Below, piece after piece: positions 49,696 through 60,467 of a stretch of DNA of 64,000 bases. Each line of letters starts with the position of its first letter. Positions within the stretch are counted from its first letter, which is position 1. Source of the DNA: Pasteurellaceae bacterium Pebbles2. Lineage in GTDB: Bacteria; Pseudomonadota; Gammaproteobacteria; Enterobacterales; Pasteurellaceae. A program made the translations under genes and the position numbers. The notes beneath the pieces were generated by a model. That model made no database searches. It was given only the letters and a program-made list of their open reading frames with translations, and was not told the origin of the DNA. The DNA lies in NCBI GenBank assembly GCA_023101505.1, contig LVZA01000001.1, forward strand, positions 1,054,001 to 1,118,000, given 5' to 3'.

Positions 49696-51018
49696 TTAAA
49701 GGAATAAATTCGCAAATAGTAAACCAAAGCAGAGGCTGAAGAACATACTTAATAAGCCTGGGAGCATAAAGCTGTGGTTGAAAATGAATTTACCAATGCG
49801 AGTAGTACCTGTGGTGTCAAAGTCAATAGAGGCAATGATTGGACCATAGTTTGGTACGAAGAAGTAGCCGTTTACTGCAACGAATACCCCAATTAAAATT
49901 GGCGCTGGAATACCTAAACCGATAGCTAACGGGAATAGTGTTGCTACGGTTGCACCTTGGCTGTTTACTAATACTGATAATACGAATAAAGCAAAAGCGA
50001 ATGCCCAAGGCGCACTTTCAACTAAGCCTGAAACCATACCTTTTACTTCGCCCATATGTGCTTGCATTAAAGTGTCGCCAAGCCACGCAATACCAAAAAT
50101 GGCGATAACCGCACGCATACCTGCGTGGAATACAGAACCTTTGGTAATTTCTGTGCTGTCTGGTTTGCAGAATAGAATAATTAATGCACCCATTGATAAC
50201 ATTACGATTTCAATCGTGTGCGCCATACCCATTGGTTTGCCGTCGAATACTGGGCGTAATGATGGCACAGCACCCATTATAACCACTAACAACGCACCAA
50301 ATAAGAATAATGCCACAGAGGTTTTTGCTGTCGATTTAATTGCAATGTCATCAGGGTTGACGTTAGCGTGGTTTTCTTTCACGTATTCAGGGTTTTGTAA
50401 TAATTTTTGATAATGTGGGTCATCTTTTAATTCTTTACCCATTTTATTAACAAAAATACACGCCACGAAAATACCTAATACTGTTGCTGGCATTGTAACG
50501 CTTAACACGCTACCTAATGTGATGCCTTGTGGTTCAAGGTAATGCACAACAGCAACTACCGCCGCAGCAATAGGGCTTGCTACGATAGCAAATTGTGAAG
50601 CGATAACCGCCATTGAAAGTGGACGTTCTGGGCGAACACCGTTTTGGCGACTTACTTCAGCAATAACAGGTAATACAGAATAAGCTACGTGTCCTGTTCC
50701 TGCTAACACGGTGAATGTCCAAGTTACCGCTGGTGCGATAAAGGTAATATATTTTGGATTACGACGTAAAATTTTAGTCGCAATTTTAATCATATAGTCC
50801 AAACCACCCGCAGCTTGCATTGCCGCTGCTGCAGCAACCACCGCCATAATCATAAACATTACATCGATTGGTAAGCCTGCAGGTTTTAAATCAAACCCGA
50901 AAGATAAAATTGCCAATCCTAAACCACCAAATACACCCAAGCCGATACCACCGACACGCGCCCCAATTAATATACATAACAGGACGAGGGCAAACTGTAC
51001 TAAAAACATAATAGACAT
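49696..51018 (-). CDS. dcuB: Anaerobic C4-dicarboxylate transporter DcuB
   Basis: DcuB exchanges fumarate, malate or aspartate for succinate during anaerobic growth. The 440-residue membrane protein has [19 protein letters not shown] at the start, [32 protein letters not shown] and [37 protein letters not shown] at the end. It is divergent from aspA, which makes the fumarate; DcuA is the alternative, but DcuB fits better. Confidence 0.92.
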   Translation of the reverse strand: MSIMFLVQFALVLLCILIGARVGGIGLGVFGGLGLAILSFGFDLKPAGLPIDVMFMIMAVVAAAAAMQAAGGLDYMIKIATKILRRNPKYITFIAPAVTWTFTVLAGTGHVAYSVLPVIAEVSRQNGVRPERPLSMAVIASQFAIVASPIAAAVVAVVHYLEPQGITLGSVLSVTMPATVLGIFVACIFVNKMGKELKDDPHYQKLLQNPEYVKENHANVNPDDIAIKSTAKTSVALFLFGALLVVIMGAVPSLRPVFDGKPMGMAHTIEIVMLSMGALIILFCKPDSTEITKGSVFHAGMRAVIAIFGIAWLGDTLMQAHMGEVKGMVSGLVESAPWAFAFALFVLSVLVNSQGATVATLFPLAIGLGIPAPILIGVFVAVNGYFFVPNYGPIIASIDFDTTGTTRIGKFIFNHSFMLPGLLSMFFSLCFGLLFANLFL

Positions 51019-51371
51019 AAGTTTTCTCCAAATGATTATTTAATAAAAATTGATAAAAATGTCACCGCACTTTGCGTGAAATTCACACAAAAGACACACA
51101 AAAACTTATAATGCCAAATGTGATACCTGTGGGTGGTGGCAATTTTTCCTCGCTATAATAACCGCTTTCTAAAAAATTCCCTAGCAAATTAAAAATATAC
51201 CTTTAAAGAGTTACATTGTCTTGCATTTAACAACTGAAATTTTTTAATTCGACGCATAAAATTATATATAGAGTTCATTTTTAATGATGTGATCCAGATC
51301 AAGTTTTTATTAAGCAAAATTGGTTATCATCTGTACTGAAATTAATCCGAATTTTACATAAGGAGCAAAAA
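51019..51371. other. 353-bp divergent control region between dcuB and aspA
   Basis: No gene is visible. The region contains one uptake word near its dcuB end (51063-51071) and the CRP/FNR-like site described separately, close to aspA. Both promoters must lie here. Confidence 0.6.
51285..51306 (+). promoter_or_regulatory. CRP/FNR-like site upstream of aspA
   Basis: The sequence GTGATCCAGATCAA (51289-51302) fits the FNR consensus TTGAT-N4-ATCAA in nine of ten positions and the left half of a CRP site perfectly. It lies about 75 bp before the aspA start and fits anaerobic control. Confidence 0.6.
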
Positions 51372-52799
51372 ATGAGTAATGTTCGTATAGAAGTCGATTT
51401 ATTAGGGGAAAGAGAAGTTTCAAATGATGTATATTGGGGCATTCACACCCTAAGAGCGGTGGAAAATTTCAATATTTCTAACAACACGATTTCTGACGTG
51501 CCAGAATTTGTGCGAGGAATGGTAATGGTGAAAAAAGCCACCGCACTTGCCAATGGCGAACTCGGCGCAATTCCGAAAAAAGTAGCGAAAGCAATAGTGG
51601 CTGCTTGTGATGAAATTTTGGAGAAAGGTCGCTGTATGGATCAATTCCCATCTGACGTTTATCAAGGTGGCGCAGGCACTTCAGTAAATATGAACACTAA
51701 TGAAGTGGTGGCGAATCTTGCACTCGAATTGCTTGGACATAACAAAGGCGAATACGACATCATCAACCCAATGGATCACGTCAACGCTAGCCAATCTACT
51801 AACGACGCTTATCCAACTGGTTTTCGTATCGCCGTGTATAACAGCGTGATGAAACTCATCGACAAAATTTCTTATTTGCAAGCCAGCTTTGATGCCAAAG
51901 CCGCAGAATTTGCCGATGTGTTAAAAATGGGCCGCACCCAATTACAAGATGCTGTGCCAATGACCGTAGGGCAAGAATTCAAAGCCTTTGCCGTGTTATT
52001 GGAAGAAGAAGTGCGCAACCTGAAACGCACAGCGGAATTATTGCTTGAAGTTAACTTGGGTGCAACAGCGATTGGTACAGGATTAAACACACCTGAAGGC
52101 TATTCAGAATTAGTGGTTAAACACCTTGCTGACGTAACCCAACTGCCTTGTGTCTTGTCTGAAAACTTAATCGAAGCCACTTCAGACTGTGGTGCTTATG
52201 TGATGGTACACGGCGCATTAAAACGAACTGCGGTGAAATTATCGAAAGTTTGTAACGACTTACGTTTACTTTCATCAGGCCCTCGTGCAGGCTTAAATGA
52301 AATCAACTTGCCTGAATTACAAGCAGGTTCTTCCATTATGCCAGCCAAAGTCAACCCAGTTGTGCCAGAAGTGGTCAACCAAGTATGCTTCAAAGTCATC
52401 GGCAATGACACCACCGTTACTTTCGCATCAGAAGCAGGTCAGCTACAACTTAACGTAATGGAGCCTGTTATTGGTCAAGCAATGTTTGAATCTATCGACA
52501 TCTTGGCAAATGCGTGTGTTAACTTGCGCGACAAATGCGTGGACGGCATCACCGTTAACCGTGAAATCTGCAAAAATTATGTGTTTAATTCAATCGGTAT
52601 CGTAACCTACTTAAACCCATTTATCGGACACCACAACGGCGACATCGTCGGCAAAATCTGCGCCCAAACAGGCAAAGGCGTGCGTGAAGTGGTTCTCGAA
52701 AAAGGCTTACTCACCGAAGCTCAATTAGATGACATTCTCTCCGTCGAAAACCTAATGAAACCGACCTACAAAGCGGCGAAATTCACCGACGAAGAATAA
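51372..52799 (+). CDS. aspA: Aspartate ammonia-lyase
   Basis: AspA converts aspartate to fumarate and ammonia. The 475-residue protein has [12 protein letters not shown] at the start, [28 protein letters not shown], and the superfamily signature [22 protein letters not shown] precedes the ATG. With dcuB it forms a fumarate supply and exchange module. Confidence 0.97.
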   Translation: MSNVRIEVDLLGEREVSNDVYWGIHTLRAVENFNISNNTISDVPEFVRGMVMVKKATALANGELGAIPKKVAKAIVAACDEILEKGRCMDQFPSDVYQGGAGTSVNMNTNEVVANLALELLGHNKGEYDIINPMDHVNASQSTNDAYPTGFRIAVYNSVMKLIDKISYLQASFDAKAAEFADVLKMGRTQLQDAVPMTVGQEFKAFAVLLEEEVRNLKRTAELLLEVNLGATAIGTGLNTPEGYSELVVKHLADVTQLPCVLSENLIEATSDCGAYVMVHGALKRTAVKLSKVCNDLRLLSSGPRAGLNEINLPELQAGSSIMPAKVNPVVPEVVNQVCFKVIGNDTTVTFASEAGQLQLNVMEPVIGQAMFESIDILANACVNLRDKCVDGITVNREICKNYVFNSIGIVTYLNPFIGHHNGDIVGKICAQTGKGVREVVLEKGLLTEAQLDDILSVENLMKPTYKAAKFTDEE

Positions 52800-52820
52800 A
52801 TCTAAAAACACCTAACTTTT

Positions 52821-52858
52821 ACATCGCACTTTCAGAAATGGAAGTGCGGTGTTTTTTT
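52821..52858 (+). terminator. Terminator after aspA
   Basis: Arms around ATCGCACTT and AAGTGCGGT (one G-U pair) followed by a T7 run. Confidence 0.75.
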
Positions 52859-52941
52859 AGAGAGTTTTTTATCTTCCCTTGAAATATCCCATCACATTCC
52901 CCATCTAATAACTAAATTTTCCAAAGATAAAGGATAACAAA

Positions 52942-53463
52942 ATGACAACGATTGTATGTGTGCGTAAAAATGGCAAAGTGGCTATCGGTGGTGATGGGCA
53001 GGCGACTTTAGGTAATTGTGTAGAAAAAGGTACTGTGCGTAAGGTGCGCCGTTTGTATAAAGATAAAGTGGTTACGGGCTTTGCTGGTTCGACGGCGGAC
53101 GCATTTATTTTGCGTGATTTGTTTGAGAAAAAACTGGAACTGCACCAAGGGCATTTAGTGAAAAGTGCGGTGGAATTAGCCAAAGAATGGCGCACTGAGC
53201 GTTCATTGCGCCGTTTGGAAGCGATGATGATCGTGGCAAACGAAAGCGAATTTTTGTTGGTTTCGGGCAGCGGCGATGTGATCGAGCCTGAATTTGACGT
53301 ATTAGCGATTGGTTCGGGTGGTAACTACGCAAAATCAGCGGCGTTGGCGTTGCTTCGCACCGACAACAACTTAACGGCAGCAGAAATCGTCAAACAAGCA
53401 TTGACGATTGCTGGCGATATTGATATTTACACCAACCATAATCACGTTATTGAAGAAGTTTAA
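52942..53463 (+). CDS. hslV: ATP-dependent protease subunit HslV
   Basis: HslV is the proteasome-like peptidase of the HslVU complex. The 173-residue protein begins [20 protein letters not shown], so the catalytic threonine is exposed after loss of Met, and has [24 protein letters not shown] and [17 protein letters not shown]. It is 44 bp upstream of hslU. Confidence 0.97.
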   Translation: MTTIVCVRKNGKVAIGGDGQATLGNCVEKGTVRKVRRLYKDKVVTGFAGSTADAFILRDLFEKKLELHQGHLVKSAVELAKEWRTERSLRRLEAMMIVANESEFLLVSGSGDVIEPEFDVLAIGSGGNYAKSAALALLRTDNNLTAAEIVKQALTIAGDIDIYTNHNHVIEEV

Positions 53464-53507
53464 TTTCTCTTTAACATTAAAATTTAAATCGTAAAAGGAA
53501 TAATATT

Positions 53508-54830
53508 ATGTCGATGACCCCTCGTGAAATTGTGTCAGAATTAGATGCACATATTATCGGTCAAAATGAAGCAAAACGTGCGGTGGCGATTGCGCTACGT
53601 AACCGCTGGCGACGTATGCAGTTACCTGAAGATCTGCGCCAAGAAGTTACCCCAAAAAATATTTTAATGATTGGCCCGACTGGCGTGGGTAAAACTGAAA
53701 TTGCTCGCCGTTTAGCAAAATTGGCGAATGCGCCATTTATTAAAGTGGAGGCGACAAAGTTCACTGAAGTGGGTTATGTGGGGAAAGAAGTCGATTCGAT
53801 TATTCGTGATCTTGCTGATGTGTCGATGAAATTAGTTCGCCAACAAGCAGTGGAAAAAAATCGAATGAAAGCGCAAGATGCCGCTGAAGATCGTATTTTA
53901 GACGTGTTACTTCCACCTGCAAAAGATCAGTGGGGCAATGTGGAAGATCGCAATAATGACAGCACTCGCCAAGTTTTCCGTAAAAAATTGCGTGAAGGGC
54001 AATTAGATGATCGTGAAATTGAAGTCGAAGTTTCTAGCCCGATGAGCGTGGAGATTATGACCCCGCCAGGTATGGAAGAAATGACTTCACAGCTACAATC
54101 GCTTTTTGAGGGAATGTCGCCAAACAAAACCAAAAAACGCAAAATGAAAATCAAAGATGCACTAAAAGTGATGATTGATGAAGAAGCGGCAAAATTAGTT
54201 AATCCTGAAGAATTAAAACAGCAAGCGATTGAAGCGGTAGAACAGCACGGCATTGTGTTTATTGACGAAATCGACAAAATTTGCAAAAAAGGCGAACACA
54301 GCGGTGGCGATGTTTCTCGAGAGGGCGTTCAGCGAGATTTATTACCAATTATCGAGGGTTCAACGGTCAACACGAAACAAGGAATGGTAAAAACAGATCA
54401 CATTCTTTTCATTTGTTCAGGCGCATTCCAGGTGGCTCGTCCGTCCGATTTATTGCCTGAATTACAAGGTCGTTTACCAATTCGTGTGGAATTAAAATCA
54501 CTCACCAAAGACGATTTTGAACGCATTTTAACCGAACCAAACGCGTCATTAACGTTGCAATATCGTGAATTAATGAAAACCGAGGGCGTGGATATTGAAT
54601 TCACCCAAGACGGCATCAGCAAAATCGCCGAAAGCGCATTCCGAGTGAATGAGAAAACTGAAAACATCGGTGCACGTCGTTTGCACACGGTGCTTGAACG
54701 CTTAATGGACGGCATTTCATTTGATGCCAGCGAACGTTCAGGCGAAAAAATCGTTATCGACGAAAAATATGTTTCTGAAGCGTTGAATGATGTGGTTGAA
54801 AACGAAGATTTAAGTCGCTTTATTTTGTAG
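53508..54830 (+). CDS. hslU: ATP-dependent protease ATPase subunit HslU
   Basis: HslU unfolds substrates for HslV. The 440-residue AAA+ protein has [32 protein letters not shown], Walker A GPTGVGKT (56-63), the I-domain near 110-240, Walker [10 protein letters not shown], and the C-terminal EDLSRFIL tail that inserts into HslV. Confidence 0.97.
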   Translation: MSMTPREIVSELDAHIIGQNEAKRAVAIALRNRWRRMQLPEDLRQEVTPKNILMIGPTGVGKTEIARRLAKLANAPFIKVEATKFTEVGYVGKEVDSIIRDLADVSMKLVRQQAVEKNRMKAQDAAEDRILDVLLPPAKDQWGNVEDRNNDSTRQVFRKKLREGQLDDREIEVEVSSPMSVEIMTPPGMEEMTSQLQSLFEGMSPNKTKKRKMKIKDALKVMIDEEAAKLVNPEELKQQAIEAVEQHGIVFIDEIDKICKKGEHSGGDVSREGVQRDLLPIIEGSTVNTKQGMVKTDHILFICSGAFQVARPSDLLPELQGRLPIRVELKSLTKDDFERILTEPNASLTLQYRELMKTEGVDIEFTQDGISKIAESAFRVNEKTENIGARRLHTVLERLMDGISFDASERSGEKIVIDEKYVSEALNDVVENEDLSRFIL

Positions 54831-54984
54831 TTTTCTAAACGTTAAAAAAAGACACCGCACTTTTTTCAAAAATAATGTAAAATTTTTTGAATTAATTGCA
54901 AAGTGTGGTGTCTATCAAAACACAACAAAACTGGTTTTGCAGCGATGCAAAGGATTTATTTATCTCAACTTTTAGGGAATATTA

Positions 54985-55458
54985 ATGAAAAAATTAGCAA
55001 CAATTGGTGCAATCGCACTTTTAGCATTAAGTGTAACAGCGTGTGAAAAAGCGGATCCTGTAGCGGATTACAAAAAATACGATGAATGGTATCAAACACA
55101 AGCACCAATCCAAACTGCTGCACAAGCAGAGTTCAATCAACAGTTAGCAGATGCAATGTCATCTAACGATAGCAAAAAACTTGAAGCTGCATTTCAAAAT
55201 TTTGCAGGTAAAGTACAAGAAACACTCAAAAGCTTAGATGCTGTGAATGTGAAAAGTGACGAAATTAAAGCGTTAAAAGAAAAAGCGAAAGGTCTTTTAA
55301 ACTTGTCCAATGAAGTGTTGACGGAACAAGCAAAATTAGTGGCTGAACCAAATGCTGAAAAACAACAAGCAGTTCAAGCCAAAGCCGATAAAGTCAAAGA
55401 ATACGCAGGTGAACTTGAAAAATTACAAGCTGAATTACAAGGGAAATTTTCTAAATAA
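54985..55458 (+). CDS. Small helical lipoprotein of unknown function
   Basis: The 157-residue precursor has a signal ending in the lipobox VTAC (C20). The mature part is entirely helical and lysine/alanine/glutamine-rich (e.g. LKALKEKAKGLLNLSNEVL-like repeats), suggesting an extended coiled coil in the envelope. I recognise no named family. It has its own terminator. Confidence 0.75.
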   Translation: MKKLATIGAIALLALSVTACEKADPVADYKKYDEWYQTQAPIQTAAQAEFNQQLADAMSSNDSKKLEAAFQNFAGKVQETLKSLDAVNVKSDEIKALKEKAKGLLNLSNEVLTEQAKLVAEPNAEKQQAVQAKADKVKEYAGELEKLQAELQGKFSK

Positions 55459-55475
55459 TTCAATGTGATTAGAAT

Positions 55476-55505
55476 AAAACCAGAGTTTAGGCTCTGGTTT
55501 TTTTA
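55476..55505 (+). terminator. Terminator after the lipoprotein gene
   Basis: Stem AAAACCAGAG/CTCTGGTTTT (55476-55485, 55492-55501) with a 6-nt loop and a T-run. Confidence 0.85.
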
Positions 55506-55537
55506 TTTAAGTAATTTTTGAGAGCGTTTGTGTAGTT

Positions 55538-55954
55538 TTAGCTAAACGGATTAATCACTTGTAAGCCCGCAATCTCAAAATCTTTGATATTGCGAGTAAC
55601 TAACACCAAATTATGTTGAATAGCTGTAGCAGCAATCCACGCATCATTTTCAGGGCGTTTATGGGGAATGTGCAATGTAGCACAAATTGCGGCAGTTTCT
55701 TGATTAATTGGCAAAAACTGACCTTTAAAATGCATTTTTACCGTATTTTTAAACCACGCTTGAATGATTTTTGCTTGTTCAGCGTCTTTACGTTGCAAGT
55801 TTAAAATGCCACGCTCAAGCTCCATCATTGAAACAGCGGAAATAAATATATGCTCCGTTGGTATTTTCTTCGCCCATTCAATCACGCCAGCATTTGCATA
55901 GCCCAACGGAATTTTTCGCATTTCGCTAATAATATTAGTGTCTAGCAAAAACAT
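55538..55954 (-). CDS. PIN-domain toxin (VapC/FitB type)
   Basis: VapC-type toxins are Mg-dependent ribonucleases, usually cutting tRNA. The 138-residue protein has the PIN acidic residues in FLLDTNIISEMRK (D5), the SAVSMMELERGIL glutamate, and the C-terminal PENDAWIAATAIQHNLVLVTRNIKDFE aspartates. It follows the antitoxin by 2 bp, giving a standard antitoxin-first operon. Confidence 0.92.
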   Translation of the reverse strand: MFLLDTNIISEMRKIPLGYANAGVIEWAKKIPTEHIFISAVSMMELERGILNLQRKDAEQAKIIQAWFKNTVKMHFKGQFLPINQETAAICATLHIPHKRPENDAWIAATAIQHNLVLVTRNIKDFEIAGLQVINPFS

Positions 55955-55956
55955 TA

Positions 55957-56220
55957 TTAGAACTCCACGTCAGGGCGAGTAATGTCAACTGTTCTTTCAG
56001 GCAACTCAAATTCAATTTCCGCCGTTCTAGGATCACCACTTGCAAAAATATCGTACAAAGATTGAGCATTCTCAGCCTTGTTTAAGCGTTGGTACTCCGC
56101 ATAATTCATTACCACTACATCAGGCTTACCGTGTTTTGTGATTAAAACAGGTGCAATTTGAGCCGCTTTATGGGCTTTGCCTGTGTGTTGATAAAATTCT
56201 CGGCTTGTCATTGTATTCAT
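55957..56220 (-). CDS. Phd/YefM-family antitoxin
   Basis: The 87-residue protein has the Phd/YefM DNA-binding N-terminus (TMTSREFYQHTGKAHKAAQIAPVLITKHGKPDVVVMNYAEYQRL) and a disordered acidic C-terminus that would neutralise the PIN toxin. AAGGAG precedes the ATG. Such pairs usually repress their own promoter. Confidence 0.9.
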   Translation of the reverse strand: MNTMTSREFYQHTGKAHKAAQIAPVLITKHGKPDVVVMNYAEYQRLNKAENAQSLYDIFASGDPRTAEIEFELPERTVDITRPDVEF

Positions 56221-56429
56221 TTCGTTCTCCTTTTGAATTACGAATTTGTTTAATGTTACTACTTATATTAATTTGTTACAACAATATCATCTAGTAAAAA
56301 TTGTGAATTTCATTCCAAAATTTCAACAAACAAAGCAAGAATTATCAAATTAACCACACAGAATACCCCTTCTATACATTTGTTATTTTTGCTAAAATAG
56401 TCACAATTTCCAAATTTACAACACACAAT

Positions 56430-57460
56430 ATGCCAATCAGCAATCAGCAATCAGCAATCAGCAATCAGCAATTCTAATTTCATTTATTGTACCCGTCTAT
56501 AATGACGAGCTTTATCTCGCCGAATGCTTAGACAGCATTCTAAAAGTCACCGATAGCAAAGAAATCATCTTAATTAACGACGGTTCAACCGATGGCACAC
56601 TTGCTATTATGCAAGCGTACCAAGCTCAATTTCCCGATGTAATCCGCATTATTAACCAACCAAATCAAGGCGTTTCGGTGGCACGTAATAACGGTATTGA
56701 TGCAGCTCGTGGCGAATGGATTTTCTTTGTTGATGGAGATGATCAAGTGCTTTTTGACAGAATGGCTAAAATTTTAAGCCAAGAAAAACAAGCGGATTTG
56801 GTTAAAGGATTTACACGCTATACAAATGCTGACGGTATATTTATTGGGGCAGGAAGTGAGCCTATTCGCAATCACTTAGTAAATTACTATATCAACACAG
56901 AGAAATATAAACAAACACATATTTATCGCCATTTAGCGGTGGTTTTTTTTAAGGGGATAGTAGGCGTTGGTTTCACACCTGAAGTTTGGAGCTATTTCTA
57001 TCGCCGTAGTTTCCTTAATCGCTATCAACTACGTTTTCCTGTGGACTTAAAAGTTTCTGAAGATGTGGTTTTCATTATTCAATGTTATTTAGCTAATCAA
57101 AATACACTAGCATTAGAAGTGAACCGTATTGTTTATAATTATAAAATTCGCCCTTGCAGTACGGTTAAAACGCTTACCGCTGAAAATATGCGGCAGATTT
57201 TGAATGCTGCACATTATATATTGCAATTAGCAAAAAATCTGAAAGAGCAATCACTTTATGATGAGATTGTTAACATAGCACACCATCAAATTGGCTATGC
57301 TTTTGAACAGTTTTTCATTTATTTAACGCCTGAAGAACTAGAAAAATGTCGCAAATTTGTCGCATCTTACTTAGAATTATTTCAAGAACTGCAAGCATCA
57401 GAGCATAACACTCCCGTGATTACTAAAATTCACCAAATGCTTGAAGCTTTATTGAAATAA
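56430..57460 (+). CDS. Phase-variable family 2 glycosyltransferase, OFF as sequenced
   Basis: Family 2 glycosyltransferases add sugars from nucleotide donors; in this group they commonly build lipooligosaccharide (inference). The protein has the GT-A fold start ISFIVPVYND, IILINDGSTDGT, NQPNQGVSVARNNGIDAARGEWIFFVDGDD (donor/metal DxD) and an LKVSEDVVF acceptor-side motif. The only upstream ATG (56430) is followed at once by five-plus CAATCAG units, and its frame stops at 56475-56477, while the GT frame (open from 56396) is +2. Adding one unit, or removing two, joins them as MPISNQQSAISNQQSAILIS.... A start at 56609 would lose the first GT motifs. Confidence 0.85.
56434..56472 (+). repeat. Heptanucleotide tandem repeat (CAATCAG, 5.6 copies)
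   Basis: Five full CAATCAG units (56434-56468) plus CAAT (56469-56472) sit directly after an ATG at 56430-56432 and one C. A 7-bp unit changes the reading frame by one base per copy, the classic arrangement for slipped-strand phase variation. Confidence 0.95.
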
Positions 57461-57503
57461 AAAACTGCGGTATAAAACTTAAACATTTTACACCGCAGTT
57501 TTT
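57460..57503. terminator. Bidirectional terminator between the glycosyltransferase and talB
   Basis: Arms AAAAACTGCGGT and ACCGCAGTTTTT (57460-57471, 57492-57503) with A/T runs separate the convergent genes. Confidence 0.8.
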
Positions 57504-57519
57504 ATTTATATTTTAACTA

Positions 57520-58473
57520 TTAAAGTTTTTCGCTTAACATTGCTTCCAATTTCTCAATGTCCGCTGCGAATTTGCGGATACCGTCTGCTAATTTTTCCAC
57601 CGCCATTGGGTCAGCGTTGTGTTGCCAGTAGAAGTCTGCTTCTTTCAACGGCTCTGGGCGGGCTTTGACTTCGCCTGTGTAAGCTAATTTTTGTGTTAAT
57701 GGTGCAGTGTTTTCTTGTAGCTCTTTTAATAATGGTGGTGCGATAGTTAAACGGTCGCAGCCTGCAAGCTCAGTGATTTCGCCGACGTTACGGAAACTTG
57801 CACCCATTACTACAGTTTTGTAGCCGTATTGTTTGTAGTAGTTGTAAATTTCAGTTACCGAAATCACACCTGGATCTTCCGCTGGTGCGTATTCTTTTTT
57901 GTCTGAATTCGCTTTGTACCAGTCTAAAATACGACCGACGAATGGCGAGATTAAATATACGCCAGCTTCTGCACAGGCACGGGCTTGTGCTTGTGAGAAT
58001 AATAGGGTTAAGTTACAGTTAATGCCTTCTTTTTCAAGAATTTCCGCTGCACGGATACCTTGCCACGTTGAGGCGATTTTGATCAAAATACGTTCGTTGG
58101 CAATGCCTGCTTCGTTATAAAGGCGGATTAATTTACGTGCTTTTTCAACGGTCGCTTCAGTGTCGTAAGATAAACGTGCGTCAACTTCAGTTGAAATGCG
58201 GCCTGGCACTAATTTAAGGATTTCTAAACCGATGTTTACCGCTAATTTGTCTTCAGCGTCAATCAGTTGTTGAGCTTTGTCGTTGCTTTGTTGTTTTGCA
58301 TAGGCAACGGCTTCGTCGATGAGAGGAGCATATTGCGGTAAGCTAGATGCACTTAAAATCAGTGATGGATTGGTTGTCGCATCTTGCGGTTTATAAAGTT
58401 TCATCGCTTCAATATCGCCCGTGTCGGCAACCACCACGGTCATTTGTTTTAAAGCATCTAATTGTGTAGTCAT
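57520..58473 (-). CDS. talB: Transaldolase
   Basis: Transaldolase transfers a dihydroxyacetone unit in the pentose phosphate pathway. The 317-residue protein has D17 in [16 protein letters not shown], and the Schiff-base lysine K132 in [12 protein letters not shown]. It is the TalA/TalB type by length. Confidence 0.96.
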   Translation of the reverse strand: MTTQLDALKQMTVVVADTGDIEAMKLYKPQDATTNPSLILSASSLPQYAPLIDEAVAYAKQQSNDKAQQLIDAEDKLAVNIGLEILKLVPGRISTEVDARLSYDTEATVEKARKLIRLYNEAGIANERILIKIASTWQGIRAAEILEKEGINCNLTLLFSQAQARACAEAGVYLISPFVGRILDWYKANSDKKEYAPAEDPGVISVTEIYNYYKQYGYKTVVMGASFRNVGEITELAGCDRLTIAPPLLKELQENTAPLTQKLAYTGEVKARPEPLKEADFYWQHNADPMAVEKLADGIRKFAADIEKLEAMLSEKL

Positions 58474-58575
58474 AATTTTTCCTCTTAATTAATGGATATT
58501 TATTTCTTCTAAACTATAATACATAAAAATTAATAAACAAGTAAAAAAACATAATAATATTGATAGGTCGCAAAG

Positions 58576-59085
58576 ATGAAACCTTTTTTAGGGATTACGG
58601 GTTATAGTGGCAGTGGTAAAACCACCTTATTAGAAAAATTATTGCCTAAATTAACCGCACTTGGGTTGAATGTGGCGGTGATTAAACATAGCCATCATAA
58701 TGCCGAAGTGGATAAAGCGGGCAAAGATAGCTGGCGTATGAAAGAAGCGGGGGCGAGCCAAGTGATTATGGCGTGTGATCAGCGTTGGGCATTGATGACG
58801 GAAACCCCAAAGCCAGCTAGTTTTGATTATTTAATGGCTCAATTTGATGATCGTTTGGTCGATTTAATTTTAATTGAGGGCTTTAAACACGAGCCGATGC
58901 CGAAGCTGTTGTTGCATCGTCAAACAATGGAAAAACCGTTGCCTGAAATTGATGAAAATGTGTTGGCGCTTGCCACAGATTACCCTGTTAATACGGATAA
59001 AAAATGTTTAAATATCAATGATATTGATGAAATAGCCCAGTTTATTTGGCAATATAGCCAAAAAACTGCGGTGGAAAATCGGTAA
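58576..59085 (+). CDS. mobB: Molybdopterin-guanine dinucleotide adapter MobB
   Basis: MobB is a GTP-binding protein that helps molybdenum cofactor maturation. The 169-residue protein has the P-loop GITGYSGSGKTTLLEKLLP near residues 6-24, VIKHSHHNAEVDKAGKDSWRMKEAG and LILIEGFKHE. It lies 5 bp before the MFS gene. Confidence 0.93.
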   Translation: MKPFLGITGYSGSGKTTLLEKLLPKLTALGLNVAVIKHSHHNAEVDKAGKDSWRMKEAGASQVIMACDQRWALMTETPKPASFDYLMAQFDDRLVDLILIEGFKHEPMPKLLLHRQTMEKPLPEIDENVLALATDYPVNTDKKCLNINDIDEIAQFIWQYSQKTAVENR

Positions 59086-59090
59086 GTTTT

Positions 59091-60467
59091 ATGAATAACG
59101 ACATATCCCCACGCTCTTTGGCTTGGATTGCCGCCACGGCATTTTTTATGCAAGCCTTAGACACCACAATTTTGAATACGGCGTTGCCGAATATAGCCCT
59201 TGATTTACACCAATCTCCCCTACAAATGCAGATGGCTGTGATTAGCTATGCTTTAACGGTGGCGTTATTTATTCCTATTAGTGGTTGGTTGGCGGATAAG
59301 CACGGCACTCTCAATATTTTCCGTTTTGCGGTGTCGATGTTTGTGTTGGGCTCGGTGAGTTCTGCGTTGGCTTCTTCGTTGGATATGCTGGTTTTTTCAC
59401 GTATTATTCAAGGCTTTGGCGGTGCGATGATGATGCCTGTAGCTCGTTTGGCGATTATTCGAGTTGTGCCGAAAAATCAATTACTCCCCATTTGGAATTT
59501 AATGGCAATGGCTGGGCTAACTGGCCCGATTTTAGGCCCTGTGTTAGGCGGTTGGTTGGTAACTTATGCATCGTGGCATTGGATTTTTTTAATTAACATT
59601 CCCATTGGTTGCATCGGTATTTTTCTCGCAGGGCGATTTATGCCAAATGTAAAAGGCGAGGGGAAAAAGCTGGATTGGACAGGTTTTCTACTTTTTGGTG
59701 GAGGTTTAGTCGGCATAACCTTGGGCTTAGATTTAGTTAGTGAAGATTTTATCGCCAAAGGGCAAGCAGGGATAATCATTGCCGTCGGCGTGGTGCTGTT
59801 GGGCGTGTATGGGCTGTATGCCAAAGGCAGAAAACAAGCCTTAATTCCGTTAAGTTTATTCCAAGTGCGAACCTTTACATTAGGCTCTTGGGCGAATTTA
59901 TTAATTCGCTTAAGCGGCTCTGGCATTCCTTTTTTATTGCCATTAATGTTGCAACTTTCGTTTCATTACAGCCCCGATGTCGCAGGCTGGCTAATTTCCC
60001 CTATTGCCCTTTGCTCTCTTTTAACCAAACCTTTTACTCGCAAATTGCTGAAAAAGTGCGGTTATAAAAACACCTTAATTTCCACCGCACTTTTAATGAC
60101 GGTGTGCATTGCGTTAATGTCATTATTGCGAGCTGACACGCCGCTGTGGGCGTATTTACTGCTAGTGTCGGTTTACGGATTTTGCATTTCGATGATTTTT
60201 ACATCGGTCAACACGCTCACAGTATCTGAACTTGATCAACACAATGCGAGTGCAGGCTCAACAATGTTAAGTGTGGTGCAGCAAGTGGGAATTGGTTTAG
60301 GCATCGCCACAGCGGCAATCGCCTTGAATTTTTATCGCCATTATTTCAGTGCAGATCAGCTTCAACAAGCCTTTAACTATACGTTTTTAAGCTGTGCATT
60401 ATTTGGTGTAGCATTACTTTTTGTGTTACTTAAATTGAAAAAAAGCGACGGCGAAAGTTTGCATTAA
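59091..60467 (+). CDS. MFS multidrug-type transporter (14-helix DHA2)
   Basis: The 458-residue membrane protein has the DHA2 signatures ALDTTILNTALPNIA near residues 22-36, GWLADKHGTLNIFRF and PVARLAIIRVVPKN, and about 13-14 helices. It resembles HsrA/MdtD of E. coli. The substrate cannot be read from the sequence. Its end overlaps the convergent pldB stop by 4 bp. Confidence 0.88.
   Translation: MNNDISPRSLAWIAATAFFMQALDTTILNTALPNIALDLHQSPLQMQMAVISYALTVALFIPISGWLADKHGTLNIFRFAVSMFVLGSVSSALASSLDMLVFSRIIQGFGGAMMMPVARLAIIRVVPKNQLLPIWNLMAMAGLTGPILGPVLGGWLVTYASWHWIFLINIPIGCIGIFLAGRFMPNVKGEGKKLDWTGFLLFGGGLVGITLGLDLVSEDFIAKGQAGIIIAVGVVLLGVYGLYAKGRKQALIPLSLFQVRTFTLGSWANLLIRLSGSGIPFLLPLMLQLSFHYSPDVAGWLISPIALCSLLTKPFTRKLLKKCGYKNTLISTALLMTVCIALMSLLRADTPLWAYLLLVSVYGFCISMIFTSVNTLTVSELDQHNASAGSTMLSVVQQVGIGLGIATAAIALNFYRHYFSADQLQQAFNYTFLSCALFGVALLFVLLKLKKSDGESLH

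Noticed and set aside
54851-54915. Weak inverted repeat after hslU with ACCGCACTT and AAGTGTGGT arms
   Set aside because: The stem is imperfect with a loop over 35 nt and no T-run, so I do not list it as a terminator.
56434-56472. Repeat tract as a CRISPR-like array
   Set aside because: The units are 7 bp and directly adjacent with no spacers; it is a simple tandem repeat.
56609-57460. Starting the glycosyltransferase at the internal ATG 56609
   Set aside because: This would delete the ISFIVPVYN and NDGSTDGT motifs that the frame encodes upstream, so the tract-controlled ATG at 56430 is the better start.
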